Below are positions 1 to 10,205 of a stretch of 64,000 nucleotides of DNA, in pieces. Under the pieces are notes generated by a model. The model was not told the DNA's origin. It worked only from the letters and a program-made list of their open reading frames with translations, and searched no databases. The translations under genes and the position numbers were made by a program. This stretch comes from Ramazzottius varieornatus (lineage: Eukaryota; Tardigrada; Eutardigrada; Parachela; Ramazzottiidae), in the NCBI GenBank assembly GCA_001949185.1, contig BDGG01000002.1:8603990-8667989 (forward strand), read 5' to 3'. Numbering within the stretch: the first letter of the stretch is position 1; every line of letters starts with the position of its first letter.

Positions 1-790
1 CTTCCTCAATCATGAGACGCTTGTTCTGGTGCCGTAACTCCGCACTAGACTCCTGTAGACTTCACATGCACCACTGACCCCGATATAAGCCAGAAATTTC
101 TGGAGTATCCATCTCAATGGATGCCTCAATCTTTCAGGGGGTTTTTAGCTGCGGCAAGTAAATTTGTCCACGTACGCTATCTGTGAGCTATTCCTGGTGC
201 ATCTCAGAAAACATCCAGGAGGTCAAGTATCCCAACCTACAAGCGACAGAGATCAACCAGAACGACCAGAAACAGGTGAAGCAACTAAATAAATTTTACT
301 AATCAGCTATTCTACCTGTAGTCCTAATCTTCCAAGCTTTTACGAATTTGTCATCGGAGGAACGGTTCCGTCTTCTCCAGAAGTATCGTCTCGCGTAGAA
401 GGCATCTGAAGAATGTTCTCCTGGTTAGCTTCCAAATCGTAATATGAACAGACGGCTTGTTGCAGATTCCTAAAATACAGTTGAAAAAATTATATATTCT
501 GATCAATCCATCGTACGTGTCTTGATTGACAGCAACAAAGTATTTCCTGATTAGTTTGTTTCGAGTCACTTTCGACACTCACCAGTTGCTCATGTCCAGA
601 AAAAGTTCCCAAGCGAACTTGTTGGTAGCTTTGCTGAACAAGTTCTGGAAGCGGATAAGCAGGTCCTCCTTGTCGTTGGTGTCCATGGAAGAAAAGGCAG
701 TGAACAGATTTTTCTCACGGTCGCTCGAGTCTATTCTGCCAGCGTCTCCCGTCACCTCTTCTCCTCGCTTGTTTCGGCTCCCCTCATTCT
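1..790 (-). pseudogene. ILRUN (C6orf106)-like gene remnant: UBA-like plus NBR1/FW domain
   Basis: Three minus-strand exons can be followed. Exon a (about 790-583) encodes the UBA-like segment MDTNDKEDLLIRFQNLF ... FLDMSNW and ends at a GTGAGT donor. Exon b (469-316) continues NLQQAVCSYYDLEA, matching the NLQ..A...YYD of ILRUN. Exon c (236-1) carries PPGCF and EISGLYRGQW, typical of the FW (NBR1 central) domain. The family restrains IRF3/p300-driven transcription (known from human ILRUN). The copy is broken: a one-base loss near 357 shifts the frame before DDKFVKAWKIRTTG, exon c has an in-frame TGA just before PPGCF, and further frame changes are needed to read GLYRGQW. It runs off the window edge. 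Splice signals are kept, so it is a genomic, not a processed, copy. Family call fairly sure; sequencing error could explain one lesion but not all. Confidence 0.62.
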
Positions 791-1380
791 CTAAACTTCT
801 GAACTTACAGTAGTGATGTACTCGTTGTATGAACAGGCGAACACAGGTTATTCAGCGAGTAAAAGGTGTCGAAAAACGGAAAGGATGTAAGACGCTCAGA
901 ATAAAAGCGCTGAGAATGAGGGCCCACATTTCAGAAAGAAATTTTGATTCATGAATATGATATTTGATGACTCGTGCGGTGAGCGGGAGTGAATTTATCG
1001 ACGAAAGCAGCCCAGCGCGCCAAGCTTTGACCACGTTCTTCCTCCGCAGTTGTTCCGCCTGGCCTTTGCCACAGTTATGCCATACCGCTTCGCTAAAGTG
1101 CGGAGTGTTAGTGACGCCGTCGTGGCGCATAGCGTGTACTAAAGGTTTCACCTCGTCTGTTTCTAGCTGGGAATGCGTCAGAGCCAAGGTTTATGAGTGT
1201 TGAGAACTCTGTCTCTCGGGTTTGTCAGAGTCGTGGATAAGTGTGATACAGTGTTAGTGGAATGAAGCTTCGAATTCGGGGCAACTGCCATGGCGGCACG
1301 AACTCTCTATTTAACACTGGTTCGATCAACTGCAGCTGATTATATAGTAGGCTCGGCTGATTATACAGTAGGCCACGGCC
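791..1380. other. No gene recognised
   Basis: Only short overlapping frames on both strands, none with a recognisable motif. At 1336-1375 a short unit GGCTGATTATA-AGTAGGC occurs twice in tandem, next to the left arm of the following inverted repeat. Confidence 0.5.
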
Positions 1381-1720
1381 GATTTTCGCCGTGGCGAAAA
1401 CGGCGAAATCGGCGAAAACGTTAGATTTGCTGTTTAGAGTGCTTTCGCTGTTAGATAGGAGCCTGAGTAGGCTTCGGGAATAGCCAACTATCAAAATTTT
1501 CAGAAATATGCCAGTTTACAAAACTCAGAAGGATATTTAAAGCGAATTTTTATTGCACCGTAAATCAAAAAGTCTCATTGTATTACGATAACAAAATGAT
1601 CTGATAGTTGCTGGTAACCGGTATTCATCTATGCATGGTGAAAAACCTTGAAGTACCATTGTCCAAAGCAAATCTAACGTTTTCGCCGAATTTCGCCGTG
1701 GCGAAAAATATTCTTCGTTA
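1381..1720. repeat. Foldback (inverted-repeat) element with TTTTCGCC/GGCGAAAA arms
   Basis: The left arm at 1381-1432 (GATTTTCGCCGTGGCGAAAA, then CGGCGAAAACGTTAGATTTGCT) recurs inverted at 1667-1712 (AGCAAATCTAACGTTTTCGC, then GAATTTCGCCGTGGCGAAAA). About 235 bp of unrelated sequence lies between them. Each arm also contains its own near-palindrome TTTTCGCC-GT-GGCGAAAA. No transposase frame is present, so it looks like a nonautonomous foldback element. The GGCGAAAA core resembles an E2F site, but that may be chance. Confidence 0.6.
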
Positions 1721-2369
1721 CGGCGAAAATCGGCAAAAATTGATATTTTCGCTTCGCCGAGCGTACTATAGCTGATTACTTCACTTCCCCCGCTTTTTCG
1801 CTGTATACGCCACGACGACATTTCACAGAAAGCAAGTAACAAGCTGATCGAATCAGTTTCAAACTGAGAAAGCTCGGGGCAGCCCATGGCAGCTGCCCCG
1901 AATCTGAAGCTTCTCGCCGTCAACACTGTAGTTCGAGCGCGAAGGTACTGTCCAGGCCAAACTTCAGTCGTTGTAAGTCAGCTATGAGGGTGACAATGAT
2001 GATATCATTTGTTCATTTAACGGTTATAGAATGTGCAAAAACTTGGGGTTGATTGTTGATTGATGTTTTTGATGTTTATTTTAATATTTTTTTCCAGGGA
2101 AATGGGCTTGATAACCAAAGCTGAAGGTGTAAACTGTTTGGGGCAACTAGAGTTAGGGAAAAAATGTTGTGGACAGTTTGACCTACTTGAAAAGTGCACT
2201 AATGTTTTCAGTAAATATGCAAATGTAGCAAAGTGTATTTTAAGCAATCAAACAAGTATCTGTCTACCTAGCTATGGCAAACAACTACTCGCACACAATC
2301 AACTGCTTGCACACATTAGCGCATGGCATTCATAATTTCGGACAGGACAGCAACCCCATCAAAGTAGCA
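1721..2369. other. AT-rich stretch without a recognised gene
   Basis: The frame at 2060-2335 (+) follows a TTTTTTTCCAG acceptor-like tract and is cysteine-rich (NCLGQLELGKKCCGQF), but it shows no family motif and no start. It is not supported as a gene. Confidence 0.4.
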
Positions 2370-2625
2370 TGATAGCGCTTAGCGATTTCGTTTTTGAGAT
2401 CTTGTGGACATTGATCTGGGGCTCTCGATCTAACCTTCTTGGTGTTCATATTCGTACAAAAACAGATTCCTGGTCGTCAGTGTTCTTTCACGGTCGACCA
2501 ATCTTCTTCGGTTCCTTCTTTGTACCATCCTCGTTGAACTTAGTAACGATACTACTAGCCCATCTCCTGAAGGCCTTACCGAAGTACTGTCCGATCTCCT
2601 CAAACGCAAGATTTCTTTTTCGCAT
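2370..2625 (-). mobile_element. Tc1-like transposase N-terminal remnant (HTH region)
   Basis: From an ATG at 2625 the minus strand reads MRKRNLAFEEIGQYFGKAF, then SSIVTKFNEDGTKKEPKKIG-RP and a TGA at 2488. This is the arrangement of Tc1/mariner DNA-binding domains: a first helix-turn-helix, the SSIVKKF-type helix, then the GRP(R)K AT-hook-like box. Past the stop the same frame continues K-NTDDQESVFVRI, matching the second helix (K.TDRQDR.IVR). A further frameshift gives APDQCPQDLKNEI. No catalytic domain follows, so this is a short dead fragment. Confidence 0.6.
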
Positions 2626-3264
2626 TTATAAACTGTTTTTGCAACATCCGCCTAAATTCGAGGAGCCATAACTCTAATTTCGTTAGCAAAAACCACTTCT
2701 ATAAGAGTGGACTTGAATTTGTCCGATACCGCAAACAGCTGTGATCGTCCTTGCAATTTTCTTCCGATGGCGCGGTCGGTGACCACCGGTCAACACCATG
2801 ACTTGACCAACTTCTTTTGATTAAATGTAGGGACAAATACTACACTCTGTTGAACAAGCCACACCTTTTCCACGCCTTCTTTTGACTCCATTACTTGTCC
2901 ACGATATTTTTTCCCTAACTACGAAGAAAATACTGATGCTCACAAGGGAAGTCTGGCAGGTGTCCGCCCCCGAACTTCCTTCAACTTTTTCCAACAAAAC
3001 TACATGGTCCTAGGTACCTTTTAAGAGTACACCCATCCGAAGTAAAACATCGGTTGGTGAAGAAGAAAAAATGGAAGATGCGCAAACCTTAGAATGAAAA
3101 CTAACAAAACACACTACCGTGTGCTATTTACAGTTAATTACCACTTCGCAGCAAATTGTATGGCACAAATACACTCATGTGCTTAATGACGTGCATATCG
3201 ACGCACATTGACTTGCATTGGACGTATACTGCGCAATACGTACACCGCGATTCTTTAATATTGA
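2626..3264. other. No gene recognised
   Basis: No open frame of note on either strand. The surroundings are transposon debris on both sides, so this is probably more of the same, too decayed to assign. Confidence 0.4.
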
Positions 3265-3468
3265 TGTGTTGATTACTCATTCTTCAAGTGCGGATATGTT
3301 GATGATCATCCTAATGAATTCGTAAACCCTGTCAGGTTTTGTTTCGACGAGGAAGTAGATGAGTATAATAGCCGTAGTCCCGCTCTGAATTTTATAGTGT
3401 GTTCGTCGTGCAAGAAACAACTATGCTTCCAGCGTTTTTTTGTAGCATATCACAACTGTAACACTTTG
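3265..3468 (+). mobile_element. Fragment of pogo-like transposase C-terminal Cys-rich domain
   Basis: The frame reads KCGYVDDHPNEFVNPVRFCF, then C-S-S-C-K-K-Q-L-C-F and ends near YHNC. It aligns along its whole length with the end of the transposase at 54876-56339 (SGYIDNPFTYMNPTEFCFD ... CGWCKAPLCFHHFY ... FYFC). The shared pattern C-x2-C-x4-CF-x2-F-x6-C looks like a small zinc-binding module. No upstream part of the transposase is readable here. It is an orphan 3' end of the same element family. Confidence 0.6.
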
Positions 3469-3669
3469 GTGAGTAGCATCTGGTTCAAATTCCTGTTTTT
3501 ACTTACTCAAGAAGCCGATTTCCACATGAAGTATTACTGAGATCGGAAGCGTCGGATGCAGCAAAGACATGACTATACCAAGACTTCCAACACATGGAAA
3601 CCTCGACAGAGTTAGTACCAGAACCGAATGGGCGGAGTGTGCTCGGTACACCATGGCCAAAATCAAGTC

Positions 3670-3914
3670 TCGGAAATCAACCATGGTCTTCCGCAAACGA
3701 GATATCACTGGTGACAGCAAGTTTGCCATTAAGCGAAATACCGATATATCGATAATATATCGATATGACGCGATATGATATCGCCGAATATTTTATTGCA
3801 TTATTCGATACGAGTTTCATATCGATATTTTCGATACGATATCTGCCGCATATTTTATCGCAAAGATTCGATATATTTCGATACAATATCGATATACCGT
3901 ATCGTTGCCAGCAC
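3670..3914. mobile_element. MITE family A, copy 1 (CGATATATCG-rich)
   Basis: The block is made of repeated CGATATATCG / TTTCGATA motifs and ends in CGTATCGTTGCCAGCAC. Its reverse orientation aligns with the complete copy at 53733-54104, including ATCGATATTTTCGATA, CTGCCGCATATTTTATCGC and the GCCAGCAC end. The 5' part is diverged and the TA flank is lost on the right (CA instead). Open frames here on both strands are by-products of the repeat. Confidence 0.65.
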
Positions 3915-4755
3915 CATTCACGCCCTCTTTTGCGAGAGCTCCGCCCAAAACGCTGGCCTTCGAGCGGAGCTTTAGAATGAATCATTGACCGCTTTAGTCA
4001 TCGTAGAAAGCTGTTCCGGCATTCTAAAGCCCTTAAATTGGGGAAACTATGGCAAGCCTGAGCCAATGGCGGAAAGACCAAAGGATGGGAACCAATGTTC
4101 ATTCACATCCTCCTACATGTTACGTTGTACCCTGTCGGTCGTACCATTGTCCGACCAGCAGGGTCCTGAGAGTAATCAATTCTTTGTGAATTAACTAGCT
4201 GTTTCACCGAGTTGATTTGTACGAATTTGATTGATCGGACACAAAGCCATGACTCAGCAAAAACTAGAGCAATCGGAAAAATCAAAAAAAAGTGGGGGAA
4301 TCATCCTGAGAAAACGATCGTGCTGTCTGGAGCTCGAGCTCCCTCTGATGAGTTTGCGATTTAGAGTCCCCTTGGGTATTGTACCTTTTATTATCAGTTT
4401 CTGCTCAGTCTCACAGTTTTCCCTTTGAACATTTATCTTTGCTGCTTCTCGTTTGTATGTTTGGTTCGTTATTGATGTTGCCAAAGATATCACTGGAGTT
4501 CTGGACTGCTGGTGCGAGTTCTGGACTCCTCGTAGTCAGGGTGGGGTGTCGTAGAGAAATAGTGTCTCAGAAAATGTCCAATGTCATTACGTTATGTTAT
4601 ATGACATCACCTGCCTTCGTTGTCTTCGTTTTCAAGATTAAATTTGATCAGGACTCCTGTTTTTCATTGTCCTCGTTCTCGAATCTCCATCCTCATCCTC
4701 CGCAGAAACGTAACTCACCCACCATGTCAAAGAAGCCTCGGTTTGGACTATGATT
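3915..4755. other. No gene recognised
   Basis: Several short frames on both strands (for example 3985-4194 + and 4231-4428 +) but no domain, signal peptide or splice pattern that can be defended. Confidence 0.4.
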
Positions 4756-4827
4756 ATCTAGTAGACTATGAGTCTACTAGATTGCACATGCGAGGCGCAC
4801 ACATGTGCAATCTAGTAGACTCATAGT
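4756..4827. repeat. Three-arm palindrome able to form two alternative hairpins
   Basis: The 12-mer ATCTAGTAGACT occurs at 4756-4767 and 4810-4821, and its exact reverse complement AGTCTACTAGAT at 4771-4782. The middle arm can pair with the left one (12 bp, 3-nt loop) or with the right one. The right pairing extends to a perfect 26-bp stem, 4765-4790 with 4802-4827, around the 11-nt loop at 4791-4801. The two hairpins exclude each other. Confidence 0.75.
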
Positions 4828-4915
4828 ACATACAGCCACTGGCAGCCAAGTGTTCACTTCTCATGAAAGAAGTTCTTACTTCCTTCAGACAACAGATAAC
4901 CTCTTCATTTAACTT

Positions 4916-5725
4916 CTACATGACCACGTGTCTATCCAGTATCGTTTGGACACGACCTTGCCAAGAGGAAAGCGTACTCCGAATTTCAGCGGTATCATAA
5001 CTTTCACAGACTTTTTTGATAACGCTAATGAGGCCTTTTATGGTGGTCGCCTTCCGCTCAGAGAAAATTCTCTTGAGATTCCCGTTGATCCCGTAGTCCA
5101 AAGGGGCTAAGTCAGGGCTGTTCGCCATCCAAATCTCCTTCGGAATATACTTGACACGATGATCTTTGAGGTGCTGGATGGTCAGCTTGGCCGTGCGAGA
5201 TGGAGCACTGTCCATGTGGAAGATGACATCTTTCGCCGAATTCCCGTAGAGCCTGGGAATGTCTTCATGGATCATCTTCGACAGGATTTCATCAATAAAG
5301 TACTGGGCTATCATCTTGGCAGAGCCGTTTATGACGTAGACGCGCGACATTCCGAACCAGCAGATTCCAATGGCGATCATGAATTTCTTGGGCCACTGCT
5401 TGGTCGTCTTTTTCTTCCACTCTTCAGGGATTTCTGCACATGTATTGCTACTAACACCCAGGATGCCCTAGTGCGGTGTACAGCGAATCTACGATTTTTT
5501 TTCTTGGGTTTAACGCCAGTGAAACCAGAACGGTATATTGCGTTAACAGTACGCCGACGAGTTCGTCAGGAAGTATAGGCAAATTAGACAGATGCGTGGC
5601 TGAAGGGGCCTACCTACAATGCCAACTTCGTCGCCCTGTGATCACGTCCCAATGTTCTTTTGCAGTACGAACGCTATCGGAGATGTTGAGAAACCGAAGC
5701 TTCGGTTTTCTGGTGGTTGCTAGGG
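4916..5725 (-). mobile_element. maT-like (DD37D) mariner transposase, decayed copy 1
   Basis: The open part (5380-4916) contains the catalytic end of a Tc1/mariner DDE transposase: VIFHMDSAPSRTAKLTIQHL and NSPDLAPLDYGINGNLK. Counting from the aspartate in HMD to the one in PLDYG gives 37 residues between, the spacing of maT-type elements. Upstream, on the minus strand to about 5725, the HTH end is readable only in pieces (RRRTVNAIYRSGFTGVKPKK) with stops, and the first catalytic aspartate region is lost. A second copy lies at 36110-37220 on the plus strand. The palindrome AACCGAAGCTTCGGTT marks the 5' part of both. Confidence 0.72.
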
Positions 5726-5804
5726 TTGCTTGTGCGCTTTGCTTGAAATAGCTTATCTCGATCATGTTGCTACAATTTAAGGTTGGCACGAAAGCCGACA
5801 TGAA

Positions 5805-6095
5805 GAGCCCCGTCAACTGATAGCGACTGTCTCAAGTCGATGTCTAATTGGACTGCGCTGAAGTCTTACGTGACCCCTCGGTTTGCTGTCCTGGTCGCAA
5901 TGTCAGCAGCATCATGAAGCCTGAAGATTTGTACCGTAACGTTCACGGTTTCAGTAAAGTCGAAGCCTATTATCACCTAGCAGTGATGTGGTATAATAGT
6001 CGACGGAAGATATGTAATTACTTGCGCGTTTCACACCGTCGGCGAATATTCAGTACAGAAATTAGGCCGGTTAGAGCGACATGTTCTCGTGGGTT
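5805..6095 (+). repeat. maT-associated flanking repeat with a conserved reading frame, copy 1
   Basis: At 5848 a frame starts MDCAEVLRDPSVCCPGR and runs through KPEDLYRNVHGFSK and KICNYLR. The same sequence lies inverted at 35525-35815, with predicted residues also alike (MDCAEVYRDPSVCCPGR, KPEDLYRNVDGFSK). In both places it lies just outside the 5' side of a maT-like transposase and is read away from it. It could be the unrecognised 5' part of the element or a captured exon. No known domain is seen. Confidence 0.55.
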
Positions 6096-6388
6096 CTCAC
6101 GGGAGTTACTCGATCCGCACAAATAAAACGTAGAACCAGATTATTCCCACCACGTCGACGCCAAACCGACACACCTCGCCCGCTTTACGGTTCTCACTCA
6201 TTCAGCACAGCGTACGGAATATGAGACTCCGTAGACTAGCTTTAGCCAGAGTAATTCCGCTTTAACGCATCGGTGCAAGAGCTGTGCGCGGTAGAAAAAA
6301 CAACAGCGGCCTCCGGCCATTTCTGCAAAACATCTCTAGTTCTCCGGGCGCAGTAAGCCCTGTTCGCAATGGTGAACGAAAAGTGAGG
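6096..6388. other. Spacer without recognised features
   Basis: Spacer downstream of the GST gene that follows (which is on the minus strand). No gene or repeat recognised. No AATAAA-type signal could be assigned with confidence. Confidence 0.35.
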
Positions 6389-7484
6389 CTATGAGAGTTT
6401 GCTACTTAGGTTGGCTTCTTTATTCGTGCCGAGCCCCACGTCAGGGTTCATTTTTCCCTCGGTTGCACCTCCGAAGTACTCCACGTATACTTCTTCCGGG
6501 TACGATACTGCTTTTATTGCCGGCAAATTTCTCAACGCATCCATCCAGTGTTTGAGCTTTGGGTGCCGTTCATCGCTAAAGTCGTAATTACCCCCGCGAA
6601 CCTTTATCAAGCTCGGCAGATGCTCGAACCACGGCCACACCATCAGATCCACGAACCCAACCGTGTCCCCTTCAAGAAAACAGAGCACCACTTCTCCTCG
6701 CGGATCTTTCATTAGGGGAAGCTCGCAAACAAGCTTGACAAGATTTTTATCCCAGGTGGCGCATATGTATACTATTACTGGCTGGCAGCGTGCGCTAATT
6801 GGCGTAATGATACTGTCGACTTTGATTGTTTTCCCAAGTGACGCATGTATCTAGCGTTATCGATGGAAAGCGTGCGCCACTTGCGGAAACGATCTCATCG
6901 CGTTTGTTCTTTTCGGTTTCTTACGGGCAAAGCAGTTGGTACCTGTAAGAAAGGTGTTTTGAAGCATGTTCTCTATCTTGTCTAGAGTGGTCACCAGCTT
7001 GTCCACATGTTCAGTGCCGTCTTTCATTCGAACGTCGCGATAGGCGGGCAAGAGTGTGTCGGCCATGATGCGGTCGATTAGCAGCCGCTGCTGGGCTTTG
7101 TCGTGCGGGTCGCAGGCCATAATCTTACCCGCTCCCTCAAACTCTTCGTCAAGGTACTCGCACACGATCAGCGATTCGTACAGAGAGCCTTTGCCAGGTT
7201 CTGCCAGCGAGGGGACCTTACCGTGGGGGTTCACTTCAAAATACCAATCGGGCTTGCTGGTGTAGTCGATGTTCACCACATTGTACCTGTAGAACAGATT
7301 CGCTGGTCATTAAGAAGGCATCGTAGAATAAGGCTTAAAAGACGAACGGGATCTTCTTTAGGTTGAGCAGGGCGCGGATGCGGAGCGCATAAGGACAGAA
7401 GCGCATACTGTACAGCGTCAGCTCCGTCACTTCCGGTCTGGCATCCTCTTTCCGGAGAGCCTTCGATTCCCCATTCTTCTCCAT
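6389..7484 (-). CDS. Glutathione S-transferase, omega class (GST-1)
   Basis: Three exons, 7484-7348, 7286-6943 and 6669-6389, sum to 762 nt (253 aa). The thioredoxin-like domain holds YSMRFCPY with the omega-class catalytic cysteine at residue 30, then NPHGKVPSL with the cis-proline and YESLIVCEYLDEEF with the glutathione-binding E-S pair. The all-alpha C-terminal domain carries FVDLMVWPWFEHLP, the usual D-x-W-P-W motif. Omega GSTs act in the cytosol as glutathione-dependent thiol transferases and dehydroascorbate reductases. The first donor is GTTCGT and the second GTACCA; junction phases (2, then 1) match those in GST-2 and GST-3. Unlike those two it has no separate first coding exon. The start was taken at the ATG of MEKNGESK; the frame stays open upstream, so a slightly longer start is possible. 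Confidence 0.88.
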
Positions 7485-7952
7485 GCCGAAGAACTTCACG
7501 TGGCAGATTCGGTCTTCCGGGCCTTACCGATTGCCAATGAGAACAGCATGGACCACGATCTACGTACTGCTGTATGTCCGCGGCAAAGGCAAGCTCTCCA
7601 AACTTCCTCCTTAGATGATCGAGATTTATCTCGTGGCGCAAATCTTATCTCTCCGTTCGCCGTTTTTATCATCACTTGCAGCACTTGTTATGGGAAAAGC
7701 ACAGACTACGATAAGGAGGAATGACACACAACTTTTTCTTGACCGGAGAAACTCGCTTCGCATCAAAAAGCGACTGTCCTCGAGTTGACTGGATCAACAG
7801 AGTTTGTACTAAAAAGAGGTTTAAACACAGGGATAAAACAGGTACAGTGTGCAGTAGAGCTTATATTACTTTAAGAAATCATTCGTCTCAAAGGCCTTCA
7901 AGCCACCGGGGAAGCCCAGAATAATCTCAGCTGCAAAGCGTATGTCAGCAAG
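7485..7952. other. Intergenic between GST-1 and the coiled-coil gene
   Basis: This holds the 5' side of GST-1 and the 3' side of the next minus-strand gene. The frames here (7496-7684 -, 7500-7724 +) have no family resemblance. No promoter element was identified. Confidence 0.4.
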
Positions 7953-10205
7953 CTACTTGCAGCGCCTCTTGAGTTCCTGTGTCAGGAGAGCGATATGTTC
8001 CTCTAAAAAGTCACACCTTTCGTCTTTCTTGGCCAGTTCTCTTTGCAGCCTCAGGATTTTGTCGATGAGCACTGAACGGTCGACCAGATCGACCGCCGAC
8101 TGCGGAGACGGAGCCTGAAAAGGAGATGGCGAATGGTCGAACAAAGCCCCAACCCTGTTCGAATGATCAGATTCATGAAGCCTTACCGCGTCGTCTTCAC
8201 CGTTGGAGAGGCCGTGACAGCTGGCGGAAGTGTGAAGGGACAGGGGCGAAATGTCTAAGGAGCTGGATGAGCTGGCCCGCGAGTGCAGGCTCAAGCGATC
8301 GTTGGGCGACTCGGAGGAATGATCACCATGACCATTCTCAAGGCCGTTCAGCGGAGACGACTTGGCGGCTTGTGCAAGCTGCCTTTTCAGATCCTAGAAA
8401 AATACACCAGAGAACCTTACAAAGCAATCCATAATAAGACTCTCACTTCCGGTCCGACAAAATCTGTATGGTTCGAATTACCTCCCCATGCTGGTCAAGT
8501 CTTTTCTAGAAATAGGACTTCCTACCTTCAAAGTAGCGTTGTACATTCTGACGGTCAGGCGTTTGTCGTTCTCGCCATCGTCCACTGCTTTGCGAAGTTT
8601 CTGAAGCTCACTGTCTTTCGCTTGCAGTTCGTGCTGTAATCGTTCGTTCTCCGACGTCCAGTCTGTCCTGCAAGACTCCAACTCTGAAGACAGCCTTGCC
8701 ATTATATCCTTCTGCTCACTGGAAAGCCGCTGGATATCACAGTACTGCGCCTGAAGGGCTTTGTGCGTCTTGTTCAAGACATCGACCTGCAAAAAGAGAC
8801 AAGACTGCCATGACGTTGTGCGCAAATTTAAACGATAACGTAAAGACCTGATAGCATCACAAAACAGCCATGACGCCATACTCAACCATCAGTTGATTGC
8901 GTCGATTGATTGACAGGAACTGACATATTATTCAGCCAGAGTGATAGTCGTGATGTCAGTCTAGCTTGACGCCTGTTGCAGTTTCAAGCGGTATACTCAA
9001 TCAACAATCAAGTTCAAGAAGGGGACCAGAATACAGTCGTACCTGTGAGATGTGACAATTGCTTCTTCTGCAACCGAACAGCGTTTCTGTACGAGACTGC
9101 TAGCCATGCACTGAGCAGCACGATCAGCTGGTCGATGTCCGGTGGTCTTTTGACTTGCTCAAGTAATCAAGCGCGTGTCTGATCAACTGATCGGTCTCAT
9201 GCGAATAGCACGGCGAGCAAACCCTTGCACACATGAACCCTCCAGAACTGATTTCGGGCGTTTGAACTGTGACATCTCACAGGTGATACTGTATTTAAAT
9301 TCCTTGTTTTGTTAGTGTCAAGAAGGGTTGAAAAGATTTTTGTCCGCGGTTTTCGTTGCACCGAATAAAATATTAGATTATTTATCAGAACCACTGAACC
9401 AATTATAAAAAATTACCGACGACCGTAAATATTTGACAGTATTTAGCAGTTTTTAACCAAGTCAAGGCCGTGCCAATAACTTGTCAAGGCGGAGCCGAGC
9501 TCCGCCTTGACTGGTGGCTACGTCACGGCAGTTTACCGATGATCCGGAAATTCATCTTTTTGAGTGACATCACGACTATCACTCTGATTCAGCTTTCTTC
9601 CGTCCTCATTCTTTCGTCCAGGAGAACGACGAACTTACCTCGGAGGAAAAGGAAGACACCTTGATTTTGAGATCAACGTTGTTGGCGGTGAGCTTCTCCA
9701 CCAAGTCGAGGGAATCTTGATACTGATTCTGGTACTTGGCAGCTTCATTTTCCGTCTCTTTCAGCAGATCACGAAACCTATCCAAGTCCGACTGCAGCTC
9801 GATGATTTGTCTCTTGTGGCTGCAAACAAGTTACAGATATATCAGCGTGGGGTGCTTCAACCATCGGGTGGCTCCTACAGACACACATAGATTACATACT
9901 TGTCAATTTGCGATTCCAGTTGCCGTTTGGCGTGCAGATGCTCTTGGATGGAGTTTAGATCACGCTTCTGAGCGACCAGCGCTTCCTTCAGTCTCTTGAC
10001 TTCCTTCTGCGCTTCACTCTTTTCGCTATCCAGACAAATGACCTGAAAGATGATTCTTGTCAAGTCGGCGGGATACACAACTGGGAACGTACGCGCTTAC
10101 CTTGGCTCGCATCGTCTGCGATTCCAGCAATAGCTCCTGGTATTTCCGCCTGGCTGTGTCCAGCTCGTGCTGCACTGCGCTTGACTCTTGTTCATCTTTG
10201 CTCAT
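7953..10205 (-). CDS. CCDC186/CCCP-1-like coiled-coil protein, C-terminal part
   Basis: Five exons (10205-10101, 10042-9900, 9819-9660, 8786-8526, 8393-7953) join in frame to 369 codons plus stop. The protein is almost all heptad coiled coil (for example DLDRFRDLLKETENEAAKYQ and LSSELESCRTDWTSENERLQ), then a Ser-rich linker, then SVLIDKILRLQRELAKKDER and CDFLEEHIALLTQELKRR. That last block resembles the conserved C-terminus of CCDC186 (C. elegans CCCP-1), a trans-Golgi/endosome RAB2 effector in dense-core vesicle maturation. Animal relatives are more than twice as long, so N-terminal exons are missing, truncated or unrecognised. The ATG at 10205 is the first clear Met; the frame is open to 10229. 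Intron 3 (9659-8787) contains a foldback element. Coiled-coil nature is certain, the family name is an inference. Confidence 0.68.
8937..9586. repeat. Nested inverted-repeat element inside a coiled-coil gene intron
   Basis: The outer arms are a perfect 21-bp inverted pair: CAGAGTGATAGTCGTGATGT at 8937 against its complement ending at 9586. An inner pair, ACCTGTGAGATGTGAC at 9041-9056 with GTGACATCTCACAGGT at 9269-9284, has one mismatch and extends with lower similarity for about 50 bp. No transposase frame lies between them. It looks like a nonautonomous foldback element, or one inserted in another, tolerated in the intron. Confidence 0.62.
9484..9510. repeat. Perfect 12-bp hairpin
   Basis: TCAAGGCGGAGC, loop CGA, GCTCCGCCTTGA. 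It lies in the same intron, between the inner and outer right arms of the foldback element. Its role is unknown. Confidence 0.6.

Noticed and set aside
2060-2335. Cys-containing plus-strand frame after an acceptor-like tract
   Set aside because: No homologue, start or downstream exon. AT-rich sequence gives such frames by chance.
3677-3985. Minus-strand frame that resembles one in 53588-53959
   Set aside because: The similarity comes from the shared CGATATATCG MITE sequence, which lacks stops in several frames. Not a gene.
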